Assembly: GCA_964615765.1 (NCBI GenBank)
Contig: CAZTQN010000038.1
Location: 1 to 35,111 of the forward strand
From: CAZTQN01 sp964615765
GTDB lineage: Bacteria; Planctomycetota; Phycisphaerae; Phycisphaerales; UBA1924
Reading direction: 5' to 3'
DNA: 35,111 bases
A program made the position numbers and the translations under genes. The notes under the pieces are model-generated. The model was not told where the DNA came from. It saw only the letters and a list, made by a program, of their open reading frames with translations, and ran no database searches. Shown here piece by piece: positions 5,317 through 11,814 of this stretch. How positions within the stretch are numbered: position 1 is the first letter of the stretch; every line of letters begins with the position of its first letter.

Positions 5317-6338
5317 CCACCGACCAGACCACCATCACCGGGATGCGGGTCGGCATCGACTCCGACCAGCCCGTCCGCGTCACGATCGAGCCGGTGGTCG
5401 ACGCGCCCTACTTCCGCGTCTTCAGCGAGTTCCGCAAGCACGTCGCCGAGTTGACGCCCGGCGCCGTGCGCGTCGCGCTCTATCTGTTCGAGCATCGCGA
5501 CCGCTACGGCACCGTCACCCGCAAGACCCGCGCCGACATCATCCGCGACGAGGGGATGCCCAAGCAAACTGTCTCTGACGCCATCAACGTTCTGATGCGA
5601 CACCCCGCCCGCCTTCTGAGCGAGCACTCTGAGGGGTTCGAGTTGATGCCGGGTCGACAGTTCCTGCAGCGCGCCCCCCGCGGGTCCGGACCACCGGACC
5701 GCCTGTCCGAAAATCCGGACGTTCGTCCGGACGCCCGGACACCCCGCGCCCTCTCCGCGCGCCCGTCGGAGTCTTCTTCTGATCCCCTGAATCAAAAACT
5801 CGTCGTCGTCCAGAAGAACAAGGCCGACGACGACGAAGCGGTTCGGCTACTGACCACCCCAGGCCCGCGCAAGTGTGACATCGCGTTCACCGTCGAGGCG
5901 GCCCGAGGGCTTCTCCGGTCGACCGGCGCCAGCGTCGAGCAGGTCCGCACCGCGCTCCGCAACGCCGCGCACAAGGCGAGCGACCGCGTCCGTCCGGAGG
6001 ACGCCCTCAAGCCCGGGGGGTGGCGCGGGTACATCAGCACGCAACTTGAGCGAGGATGCACGCTCTTCGAAGCCCTGCGGGCGGTGGACGAGCGGATCGA
6101 GCGGAATGCGCGGGCGCTGGGGGCGATGCGGGCCGACGGCTCCCTGACGCCGGAACAGGCCGACACCGTGCTCGCGTGGTGGAAGCAGGCGAGCCCACCG
6201 CAACAAGCCGGGCTGTTCACGCCGGACGTGCTCGCCGAGCGGTTCGGGGCGCTGGGGCGCGGCCGGGACCGCTGGATTGATGCCTTGGACCGGGCGGGGG
6301 CGCTGACTGTGCGGGGGGTGGAGTGCAAGGAGTGCTGA
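5313..6338 (+). CDS. Winged-helix protein, candidate replication initiator
   Basis: A 341-residue protein. Residues about 45-113 look like a winged-helix domain (helices, then ADIIRDEGMPKQTVSDAI as the recognition part, then a strand pair). Residues about 120-165 are a Pro/Arg/Asp/Ser-rich linker. A helical domain follows, with a conserved-looking WRGYISTQL near 234-242 and a basic end. The DNA under the linker holds a cluster of short repeats followed by an A+T-rich stretch, as in the lambda O gene. The order of DNA-binding domain, linker with origin, and C-terminal partner-binding domain is the basis for the call; there is no clear sequence match to O. GTG start at 5313 with GGAGG upstream. 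Confidence 0.55.
   Translation: MTTDQTTITGMRVGIDSDQPVRVTIEPVVDAPYFRVFSEFRKHVAELTPGAVRVALYLFEHRDRYGTVTRKTRADIIRDEGMPKQTVSDAINVLMRHPARLLSEHSEGFELMPGRQFLQRAPRGSGPPDRLSENPDVRPDARTPRALSARPSESSSDPLNQKLVVVQKNKADDDEAVRLLTTPGPRKCDIAFTVEAARGLLRSTGASVEQVRTALRNAAHKASDRVRPEDALKPGGWRGYISTQLERGCTLFEALRAVDERIERNARALGAMRADGSLTPEQADTVLAWWKQASPPQQAGLFTPDVLAERFGALGRGRDRWIDALDRAGALTVRGVECKEC
5685..5801. other. Candidate replication origin: CCGGAC repeats plus A+T-rich stretch
   Basis: TCCGGAC occurs at 5685, 5714 and 5726, with ACCGGAC at 5693 and CCCGGAC at 5734, all in the same orientation; TCCGGA is itself palindromic. About 30 bases on (5772-5800) lies the most A+T-rich stretch of the neighbourhood, which includes TGATCCCCTGAATCA. 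All of it is inside the linker-coding part of the replication candidate. The arrangement is like lambda ori; function is inferred. Confidence 0.4.
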
Positions 6339-7132
6339 TGATGTCTGACACGAAGAAGCCGGCGGATCTGAAGATTCACCCACGACTCGGGGGCGTGCTG
6401 TACCGCTACGCGAAGGCCCACAACAAGGCGGCCAGCGACGTGGAGAACCTGACGGCCCAGCGCAAGGACCTGGAAGACCAGCTCAACGAGGTCGACCGCG
6501 ACAGCCAAGAGTGGAACGAACTCTCGGGGGACGTCGAGGGCGTCCGTCGCGATCTCCGGGCCGCACGCCGCTCGCTGGAAGCGCTTGCCGTGCGCGCGTT
6601 CGCGCTCATCACCAAGGCCGCCGAGGTCCTCCCGTCAGACGACGACAAGGAAGCCGACCGCGTGATCGACGAGGTCGAGAACCCGCCGGAGAAGGGCGAA
6701 GACGAAGGGTCGGACGAGGACCCGTACCAGCAAACCCTTCCCACCGTCGACCTGGCCAGCACCATCGAAGCGTTCACTGGCGAAACGGCGATCGCGGAGC
6801 GGTTCCGGGCCGAGGGCATGACCAACATGCAGCAGGTGAAGGACTACCTGGATGAACTTCAGGGTCCCAACCTGGATCGCATCAACACGATGGTGGAATG
6901 GCTCGGGATCACGCAGGGCGCCGGCGAGCGGATCGGCGCGGCGGTCGGCTACAAGCCCGTCCATCCCCGCAAGCAGGAGCCCAAGCCGGCGAAGGCGGCG
7001 AAGGCCAAGGCCGCGCCCGAGCGGTTTGTGGTCGAGACGAAGCCCAAGCCGCGCCGGAGCGGGAAGCCGAGCGGGAAGAAGAAGCCGGCGGCGAAGAAGC
7101 CCGCGAAGAAGGGCGCCGCGTCGCGCAAGTAG
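6338..7132 (+). CDS. Coiled-coil protein with histone H1-like basic tail
   Basis: A 264-residue protein in three parts. Residues about 20-90 form a coiled coil; 105-135 is strongly acidic; 140-200 is a mixed helical region with a helix-hairpin-helix-like stretch near the end. From about 205 the protein is a Lys/Pro/Ala-rich tail with PAKKPAKK-type repeats, like eukaryotic histone H1 or bacterial HC1-type tails, which bind DNA without sequence preference. The ATG at 6338 overlaps the upstream stop (TGATG), with AAGGAG five bases before it; a second ATG follows at once. It is the last gene before a strong terminator. Likely a DNA-binding or condensing protein. Confidence 0.6.
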   Translation: MMSDTKKPADLKIHPRLGGVLYRYAKAHNKAASDVENLTAQRKDLEDQLNEVDRDSQEWNELSGDVEGVRRDLRAARRSLEALAVRAFALITKAAEVLPSDDDKEADRVIDEVENPPEKGEDEGSDEDPYQQTLPTVDLASTIEAFTGETAIAERFRAEGMTNMQQVKDYLDELQGPNLDRINTMVEWLGITQGAGERIGAAVGYKPVHPRKQEPKPAKAAKAKAAPERFVVETKPKPRRSGKPSGKKKPAAKKPAKKGAASRK

Positions 7133-7147
7133 GTCCTCCGTAGCCGG

Positions 7148-7180
7148 CCCGGCGCCGCCTTGCGGTGGCGCCGGGTCTTT
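7148..7180 (+). terminator. Strong rho-independent terminator
   Basis: CCCGGCGCCGCC (7148-7159) pairs with GGTGGCGCCGGG (7164-7175) over a four-base TTGC loop with one G-T pair, followed by TCTTT. It ends the operon that includes the replication candidate and the H1-tailed protein. Confidence 0.8.
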
Positions 7181-7207
7181 GGGGCAGGTGAAGCAGGAGA
7201 CGAAGCG

Positions 7208-7795
7208 ATGCAGGTCGAACTGATTGCCCGTCGGTGGGAGAAGCCCGTCGAGGGACCGGAGAAGCGATCGAAGTACACGGCGGGGTGGACCAAGATCGTG
7301 CGGACGTTTCGCACGGAGGTGGCGCACCTCGGCGCGACGTCGGTCGTGGTCGAGATGGACTTGCAGCCGAGCCACATACGCACCAGCGACCAGTGGATCT
7401 ACTCGTACGCGCGCCCCGGACGCCCCGGCGTCCGCGCCACGTTTACCGGCACGCACGGGACTCTCGCGTACGAGTGCGCGACGTGGAACACGCACGAGCA
7501 CAACCTCTGGGCGATCGCTCGCACGCTGTCTGCCCAGCGAGCGATGGCGCGGGACGGGGCTGTTCGCGGGGACCAGGTGTACCGCGGCTTCAAGGCGTTG
7601 CAACCGGCGCCGGCCGCTGAGTTCGCGACTGTCGAGGCGGCGCGGAACTTCCTGATCGTCGTCGCCGGCGTCTCCGGAACGGACGGCGAGGTATACCGCG
7701 CCGCGGCCAAGAAGGCGCACCCCGACCACGGGGGAACCGAGAAGATGATGGCCAAGGTGAACCGGGCGCGAGCCTTCATCGAGGCTCACGCGTGA
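7208..7795 (+). CDS. Phage J-domain protein
   Basis: A 195-residue protein. Residues about 20-131 match, by pattern, the N-terminal domain that precedes a J domain in many phage and bacterial proteins (strands with VVVEMDL, then RPGVRATF, HGTLAYEC, a helix with NLWAIARTL, and GDQVYRGFKAL). Residues about 140-195 are a short J domain with the diagnostic HPD tripeptide at 171-173, followed by HGG and an Asn/Arg-rich helix. J domains stimulate the ATPase of host Hsp70 (DnaK). It may recruit DnaK to replication or virion assembly. ATG at 7208 with AGGAG upstream; an upstream in-frame start lies in the terminator. Stop overlaps the next GTG. Confidence 0.85.
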   Translation: MQVELIARRWEKPVEGPEKRSKYTAGWTKIVRTFRTEVAHLGATSVVVEMDLQPSHIRTSDQWIYSYARPGRPGVRATFTGTHGTLAYECATWNTHEHNLWAIARTLSAQRAMARDGAVRGDQVYRGFKALQPAPAAEFATVEAARNFLIVVAGVSGTDGEVYRAAAKKAHPDHGGTEKMMAKVNRARAFIEAHA

Positions 7796-8085
7796 GTTGG
7801 GACACCCGCATCTGCATCACCTGCAACTTCTGCGGCGCGGAGCGCACGCTCCCGCCTCAGAAGGGGCTCAACGTCACGCAGGCGCGGGTGATCCTGAGCG
7901 ACAAGGGCTGGAAGTTCTTGGAGCGGCCGAACAAGGACATCTGCCCGGAGTGCTGGAAGCAGGTGCTGGAACGTCGCCGGATCGTTCAGGCTGTGGAGCA
8001 GGAGCGGGAGTTGAGGGCCGCGCAGGCGGCGAACGCGAAGGTCATCGCCCGGAAGTACGACGCGATGATGGGGCAGGCAGGGTGA
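7792..8085 (+). CDS. Small zinc-finger protein
   Basis: A 97-residue protein with Cys11-x-x-Cys14 and Cys51-x-x-Cys54 (a further Cys8), the spacing of a zinc ribbon, then a charged helix of about 40 residues. The GTG start at 7792 overlaps the J-domain stop (GTGA). Role unknown; the zinc-ribbon plus helix layout suits a small nucleic-acid or protein adaptor. Confidence 0.65.
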   Translation: MSWDTRICITCNFCGAERTLPPQKGLNVTQARVILSDKGWKFLERPNKDICPECWKQVLERRRIVQAVEQERELRAAQAANAKVIARKYDAMMGQAG

Positions 8086-8096
8086 AGGAGGACCGG

Positions 8097-8330
8097 ATGG
8101 ATCTTCCGCAAGTTCGCATCACCTTCGAGCGGTCGCTGACGCAGGCGGACGAGTGGGTCGTGACGCGCCGCGAGGAGATCTACGACGCGGTCAATCGCAC
8201 GATGGTCGAGGGCGACACCGTGACGTTCCGCGTCACCGGTTCCGATGCGCGGGTGTGGGCGGCCGCCATCGCCAACATCCTGCACCACATGAACGCCCGC
8301 GAGGACGCACGAACGAGGACCAAGCGATGA
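8097..8330 (+). CDS. Hypothetical 77-residue protein
   Basis: Not recognised. A 77-residue soluble protein with predicted strand-helix-strand-helix order and a basic C-terminus. AAGGAGG lies seven bases before the ATG at 8097, one of the best ribosome sites in the window. The stop overlaps the ATG of the Pol X-like gene (ATGA at 8327-8330), so the two are probably made together. Confidence 0.6.
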   Translation: MDLPQVRITFERSLTQADEWVVTRREEIYDAVNRTMVEGDTVTFRVTGSDARVWAAAIANILHHMNAREDARTRTKR

Positions 8331-8959
8331 GCACCGGACCCCGCATCCCGCTTGACGTCGCGACCCGCGTCGCGGAGGTCATCCGCAACGACGTGATCGG
8401 CGGACAGTTCAAGACCGCTTTGATCGTCGGCTCCATCCGCCGGAAGAAGGAGACTGTCGGCGACGTCGAGTACACGTTCCCATGGGAGCCCAAGGAGAAC
8501 GACGCGCTGTACACGCGCTTGGCCGAGCTGGCCCACCTTGGCGAGCCCCCGCTGTTCGGCGAGCGGGGGCACAAGATGATCGACCCGATCGAGGGCGTCA
8601 AGCCCGGGTTCAAGGCGGCGCGGTTCTACGTGCAGGTGCAGACGCCGACGGGGGTGGTCGTGGCGCCGGCCGCGATCTACCGGCACGAGCCCCACAACAA
8701 GGGCATGATCGAGATCATCCGCACCGGCCCCCGCGAGTTCGGCATGGCGGTGCTGCACCGGTGGAGGAGCGTGTTCAAGGTGACGCGGGAGGTGTGGGAC
8801 GCTCGCGACCAAGGCACAGTGGTCGACCAGTGGGGGAAGGTCGTGCCGGTCGGGACCGAGGAAGAAGTGTTCACCAAACTCGGCATCGCGTTCGAGCCTC
8901 CCGAGCGGCGGGAGGAAGCGGCGGCGCGGTACTGGGCGGTGTGCCGAGGAGACGACTGA
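8327..8959 (+). CDS. Small Pol X-like nucleotidyltransferase with altered active site
   Basis: A 210-residue protein. The palm motif GSIRRKKETVGDVE (35-48) matches the GS-RR-GD-D motif of DNA polymerase beta/Pol X. The C-terminal half matches their fingers/thumb end: RTG at 132-134, then TEEEVFTKLGI (177-187) and PPERRE (191-196). It lacks the 8-kDa and HhH domains and PHP exonuclease, so it is a minimal palm-thumb protein. Two of the three metal-binding carboxylates look changed: the second is Glu48 instead of Asp, and the third falls near Tyr101 (FYVQV in place of VDLRV). It may be inactive, use another residue, or perform another transfer. TGATG links it to the nuclease gene downstream. 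Fold call firm; activity uncertain. Confidence 0.75.
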   Translation: MSTGPRIPLDVATRVAEVIRNDVIGGQFKTALIVGSIRRKKETVGDVEYTFPWEPKENDALYTRLAELAHLGEPPLFGERGHKMIDPIEGVKPGFKAARFYVQVQTPTGVVVAPAAIYRHEPHNKGMIEIIRTGPREFGMAVLHRWRSVFKVTREVWDARDQGTVVDQWGKVVPVGTEEEVFTKLGIAFEPPERREEAAARYWAVCRGDD

Positions 8960-9420
8960 TGAAGAAGCACGGAGGCGTGTTCAGCCGGGGCGCGTACGCG
9001 CGGGCCCGCGGCAAGGGCCGGCAGGACGAGATGAACGGCACCGAGCGAGCGTTCGCCGCGTGGCTGGATAGCCGCGTCACGAACGGGCCTACGCCGGATC
9101 TTGGCGGGGAGGTCGTCGCCTGGTCATTCCAGCCCGTGAAACTCCGCCTGGCCGACCGGACGTGGTACACCGCCGACTTCGGCGTGCAGGTGCTCGCGCC
9201 CAGCGGGTCCGAATACCTGCTGGTCGAAGTCAAGGGCGGCGTGAAGGGGAAGGACGGCCGCGTGACGGCGTTTGACCCCGGCGGCGGTCTGGTCAAGGCC
9301 AAGATCGCTCGGGAACTGCACCCATTCCGGTTGGTCATCGCGGTTGTTCGGTCGATACCGAAGCGCGACGGGGGCGGCGTGCTGATTCAGATCGAAGATC
9401 CCACCCAAGACAAGGAGTAA
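8959..9420 (+). CDS. DUF1064-like PD-(D/E)XK nuclease
   Basis: A 153-residue protein with the order of the phage DUF1064/Holliday-junction-nuclease-like family: Glu29 in MNGTERAF, a strand with SFQPVKLRL, Asp73 in TADFGV, the catalytic Glu90-x-Lys92-Gly in VEVKGG, and Lys113/Lys115 in the helix that follows. The basic N-terminus (1-25) may contact DNA. Members cut branched or recombination DNA, which would suit the RecE/ERF system upstream. ATG at 8959 overlaps the upstream stop by one base. Confidence 0.8.
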   Translation: MKKHGGVFSRGAYARARGKGRQDEMNGTERAFAAWLDSRVTNGPTPDLGGEVVAWSFQPVKLRLADRTWYTADFGVQVLAPSGSEYLLVEVKGGVKGKDGRVTAFDPGGGLVKAKIARELHPFRLVIAVVRSIPKRDGGGVLIQIEDPTQDKE

Positions 9421-9424
9421 TCGC

Positions 9425-10078
9425 ATGGACGGACGTCGATTCGAGCACAGGGAAGCCCTCACGCTCTGCATCATCGCAGGCTGGAAGGGCGCGAGGTTCG
9501 TGGAGATCGACCAGATCGGCAAGCGGGCGCGCCCCGCGTCGCCCCAGTTCGCTGGGCTGCTGGAGGCGGGGCTCGTGGCCCGCCCGGTCGACACCAAGGG
9601 TCGTCCCTTGGAACGGGCGCTGATGGTGACGCCGGAGGGTCGGCTCGCCCTCAACCGCGCGTACAAGGACGGCAAGGCCGACTTGGCGCGACTGCGCGGT
9701 CGGAAGGTGAGCGAGGCCGAGGCGCAGGTGCTCGACACCATCGCCGCGAACCTGGACCGCTGGTACATCGACGCGACGAACGAGGCCCGGTCGGCGTTCG
9801 CCGTGACGGAACCGGAGTCGATGCGGGGCCCGAGCGCGGTGAGCGTTCACAACGCCCAGTTCAATCAGCAGAGCGACGACGAGGCGGGCGCTGGCGACCC
9901 GCGCCCGCGTCGTCGGACTGGGTACGAGGAGCCCGATCGGGGGTTCGACGAGACGGAGCCTGAGCCGACCGACGCGGAGTCTCGCCCGCCGCGGCCGCGG
10001 CCCGAGCCGGCAAAAGCCCGTCCGGCCCCGGGACAAGCGTCACCACCACGCGGAGGCCGATCGCCTCGGCGATCTTGA
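9425..10078 (+). CDS. Winged-helix protein with disordered Pro/Arg tail
   Basis: A 217-residue protein. Residues about 5-80 resemble a winged helix: a recognition-helix-like stretch, GLLEAGLVARP, then a wing and LMVTPEGRLALNRA. From about 145 on it is low-complexity, rich in Asp, Glu, Pro and Arg, and this part is encoded opposite the XRE gene. AAGGAG stands about seven bases before the ATG at 9425. It may regulate the early genes or assist replication. The overlap with a leftward gene makes the exact C-terminus less certain, since one of the two tails may be an accident of open frames in G+C-rich DNA. Confidence 0.6.
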   Translation: MDGRRFEHREALTLCIIAGWKGARFVEIDQIGKRARPASPQFAGLLEAGLVARPVDTKGRPLERALMVTPEGRLALNRAYKDGKADLARLRGRKVSEAEAQVLDTIAANLDRWYIDATNEARSAFAVTEPESMRGPSAVSVHNAQFNQQSDDEAGAGDPRPRRRTGYEEPDRGFDETEPEPTDAESRPPRPRPEPAKARPAPGQASPPRGGRSPRRS

Positions 10079-10214
10079 CCTGCGCCGCCCACGAGATGCC
10101 GTGTCGACCGGCAAGCCAATGCGAGATTGCCGACCTACTCACCCCCGCCCGACGCGCAGTCTCGGCGGGGGTGATCGCTTCAATGTGAGGCCGGAGCTGC
10201 TCGCGAAGGTCCAT
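9861..10214 (-). CDS. XRE-family helix-turn-helix repressor candidate
   Basis: A 117-residue protein. Residues about 12-55 are a Cro/CI-type helix-turn-helix: helix with PAETARRAG, turn, VSRSAISHWLAG as recognition helix, then WAAQVKIAEAIGL. A short strand (VVVTLV) follows. The last 55 residues are Arg/Pro/Ala-rich and lie opposite the end of the winged-helix gene. The ATG at 10214 is chosen over one 14 codons upstream because it sits right after a GGGG-rich site and nearer the domain start. It lies at the end of a leftward gene set whose promoter carries an inverted repeat, which suggests an autoregulated lysogeny-type or early repressor. Confidence 0.7.
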   Translation of the reverse strand: MDLREQLRPHIEAITPAETARRAGVSRSAISHWLAGRHGISWAAQVKIAEAIGLRVVVTLVPGPDGLLPARAAAAAGETPRRSAQAPSRRTPDRAPRTQSDDAGAGRQRPPRRRSAD

Positions 10215-10223
10215 AAACGCCCA

Positions 10224-10243
10224 CCCCGCCCGGTGGGGCGGGG
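10224..10243 (-). promoter_or_regulatory. Hairpin just before the XRE gene start
   Basis: CCCCGCCC (10224-10231) pairs with GGGCGGGG (10236-10243) over a 4-base loop. On the minus strand it is followed by TGGGCGTTT and then the ATG. It could terminate leftward transcription or hide the repressor's ribosome site. Confidence 0.4.
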
Positions 10244-10252
10244 GAGCGTTGG

Positions 10253-10513
10253 TCAAGAGGCCAGTTCAAGCGCCCGCGAAGCCAAGTCGTGTGAGCGACC
10301 ATCGACCGCGTCGCGAGCCCAGCCCGCCTTCAGGAGAACGCACGTCGCGGCGTTCTGCCGGTCGATCGCCTGCATCGACTCGGTGTCCATGTCCTCACCG
10401 TAGCGGAGCGCCGGGAACCCGGCAGCGTCCAAGTCGTTCAGGACGTCCCGGGCGGTCATCGCCCGCACCCGGCGGGCATACTCCAGAAGCATGGTGACGG
10501 TGGGCGACTTCAT
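10253..10513 (-). CDS. Hypothetical 86-residue protein
   Basis: Not recognised. An 86-residue helical protein with a basic first third and an acidic middle. Its ATG at 10513 overlaps the stop of the upstream leftward gene (ATGA), so the pair is coupled. A longer in-frame start at 10570 would overlap the previous gene by 60 bases and is less likely. A hairpin follows before the XRE gene. Confidence 0.55.
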   Translation of the reverse strand: MKSPTVTMLLEYARRVRAMTARDVLNDLDAAGFPALRYGEDMDTESMQAIDRQNAATCVLLKAGWARDAVDGRSHDLASRALELAS

Positions 10514-11151
10514 GCCGCACCCCCGCTCGGCTTGGGCGCGGAGTTGGTGACCGTCGCGTCCAGTTTGCACAGCCCGCAGCAGTACGGCGCGTACTCGGCG
10601 TCATCCAAACCCTCCCCACACTCCGGGCACACACCCAGCGCCACCGACGGATCCTTCATCGCTTGCCCAGACTCGTGGAGCCAGTGTTCAAGCCCGGCCG
10701 CAATCGACGACTGCAGGTCGAAGGGGCTGAAGCCCTTGGCGGTGTAGTAGTGGAACAGGCAGGCGATCGCGTCCGGAATCACGTCGTCGGGGTGGACGTC
10801 GACCCGGGAGAAAACCCTGCACACGGCCTCAGCCTGCTCGTTCCAGCGACGCCGGTCCTCATCCGTGACGTCGCTGGGGTGCTTGGCAGATGGGACGGGC
10901 TTCGCGACCGGTTCAGCCGTCTCGGGCTTGGGGACGACGGTCACAATCGCTGTATACGTGCTCCCGCGACGGAGACAGCCAGACAGCCGGTCCTCATCGT
11001 CGTCCCACACAAAGGACTCTTGCAGACCCGCGCCAAGAGCATCCTCAATGGTGTCTTCGTCGCGATTGGCAACCTGCACCTCGTAGGCGTCGCCGTCGTT
11101 CACCTCTGACCCGCGTTCCATCTTGACCGGCTGAACCTTGAGCGTGTACAT
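10510..11151 (-). CDS. Hypothetical protein with C-terminal zinc ribbon
   Basis: A 213-residue protein. Residues about 1-75 are predicted beta-rich; 85-100 are a Pro/Lys linker; 100-165 are helical. Residues about 173-197 carry CPEC and a CCxxC cluster (Cys175, 178, 191, 192, 195), a zinc-ribbon-like end. CGGAGG lies seven bases before the ATG at 11151. It is the first gene after the leftward promoter at 11182-11211. Function not known. Confidence 0.65.
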   Translation of the reverse strand: MYTLKVQPVKMERGSEVNDGDAYEVQVANRDEDTIEDALGAGLQESFVWDDDEDRLSGCLRRGSTYTAIVTVVPKPETAEPVAKPVPSAKHPSDVTDEDRRRWNEQAEAVCRVFSRVDVHPDDVIPDAIACLFHYYTAKGFSPFDLQSSIAAGLEHWLHESGQAMKDPSVALGVCPECGEGLDDAEYAPYCCGLCKLDATVTNSAPKPSGGAA

Positions 11152-11181
11152 GCTGGCCTCCGTTCACCGCCCCGCACCATG

Positions 11182-11211
11182 AGTGTACATCGGTTGTTGA
11201 GTAAATGCCAA
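11182..11211 (-). promoter_or_regulatory. Leftward sigma70-type promoter
   Basis: On the minus strand TTGGCA (11206-11211, five of six matches to TTGACA) and TACACT (11182-11187, four of six matches to TATAAT) are 18 bases apart. The gene start at 11151 lies about 30 bases past the -10. The stretch is more A+T-rich than its surroundings. Confidence 0.55.
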
Positions 11212-11215
11212 CAAC
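11193..11215. promoter_or_regulatory. Inverted-repeat operator candidate
   Basis: GTTGTTG (11193-11199) and CAACAAC (11209-11215) form a perfect 7-base inverted repeat with a 9-base centre, lying over the -35 and the spacer of the leftward promoter. The position suits a repressor site, most simply for the XRE protein encoded by the same gene set; that assignment is inferred. Confidence 0.5.
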
Positions 11216-11326
11216 TCGAACCCAGAAATAACGGGCGAGTCGCACCCGCTGGGGCTTGTTTTGGGCTTCGGTTGGGAATCGGATGGGATAAAGGCGGGAA
11301 CGGGCGGGCGTTGATGAGGGGGCCGA

Positions 11327-11375
11327 AATCCGGTGGGTTGGACTGAACCTCCAACCCGCCGGAATCCGGTGGGTT
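11327..11375. terminator. Repeat and hairpin between leftward genes
   Basis: AATCCGGTGGGTT occurs at 11327-11339 and again at 11363-11375, and AACCCGCCGGA between them (11353-11363) pairs with 11329-11339 through an 11-base stem with one G-T pair and a 13-base loop. The gene at 11375-11773 stops inside the second copy, so this is probably its terminator (ATTTC follows on the minus strand). The rest of 11152-11326 holds only the promoter and operator described; no gene is seen in it. Confidence 0.45.
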
Positions 11376-11773
11376 CACCGCTCGGGGTTCAGGCAGATGA
11401 TGCGGTGGTCAAGAGGCATCACCCGCATCAGTTCAAGCACTCGCGTGGACGGGAGGATGTGCGCCCGCATCGTGGGGAAGCGGGCCGGGCGAACAACCAC
11501 GTCCAGCCCAAACACCGTGCCACACCCGGGTTCGTGTCCCCAGGCCAGCACCCGGCGAACCACCCCCACCGCGCCGCCCGCTTGGTACGAATCCACCGCG
11601 TACAGGAAGTCGGCCGCCCCAAGCGGATGGAGCGTTCGCGCAGGCCTTTGCGGTTCCGGTTCCTCAAGCGCTTTGTCCACGATCGCCCGTGTCGTGAGAT
11701 GCGCCAGCATCTCGCGCGCGTATTCCAGGCTCCCGGGGGTGGCGGTCCGCGTCGTCGTCTTTGGTGTGTCCAT
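11375..11773 (-). CDS. Hypothetical 132-residue leftward protein
   Basis: Not recognised. A 132-residue protein with a Thr-rich start, a helical segment (about 15-40), and a second half with alternating strands and helices around a GxxxGLDVVV stretch. The ATG at 11773 is preferred; an in-frame ATG ten codons upstream would also reach into the divergent gene's leader. It starts 41 bases from the plus-strand late gene at 11815, so the two are divergent. I cannot see a clear ribosome site, and this is one of the weaker gene calls. Confidence 0.45.
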   Translation of the reverse strand: MDTPKTTTRTATPGSLEYAREMLAHLTTRAIVDKALEEPEPQRPARTLHPLGAADFLYAVDSYQAGGAVGVVRRVLAWGHEPGCGTVFGLDVVVRPARFPTMRAHILPSTRVLELMRVMPLDHRIICLNPER

Positions 11774-11814
11774 GGGGTACGCTACGACGGGCATCGGGCG
11801 CACGGAGCGCCCGC

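Noticed and set aside
11194..11231. A plus-strand promoter (TTGTTG ... AAATAA) in the regulatory gap
   Set aside because: The boxes are about 26 bases apart and the second matches poorly; the minus-strand reading is much better.
11100..11378. A 92-codon minus-strand frame across the promoter region
   Set aside because: It runs through the hairpin, promoter and operator and into the next gene's start in another frame; Pro/Arg-rich with no ribosome site.
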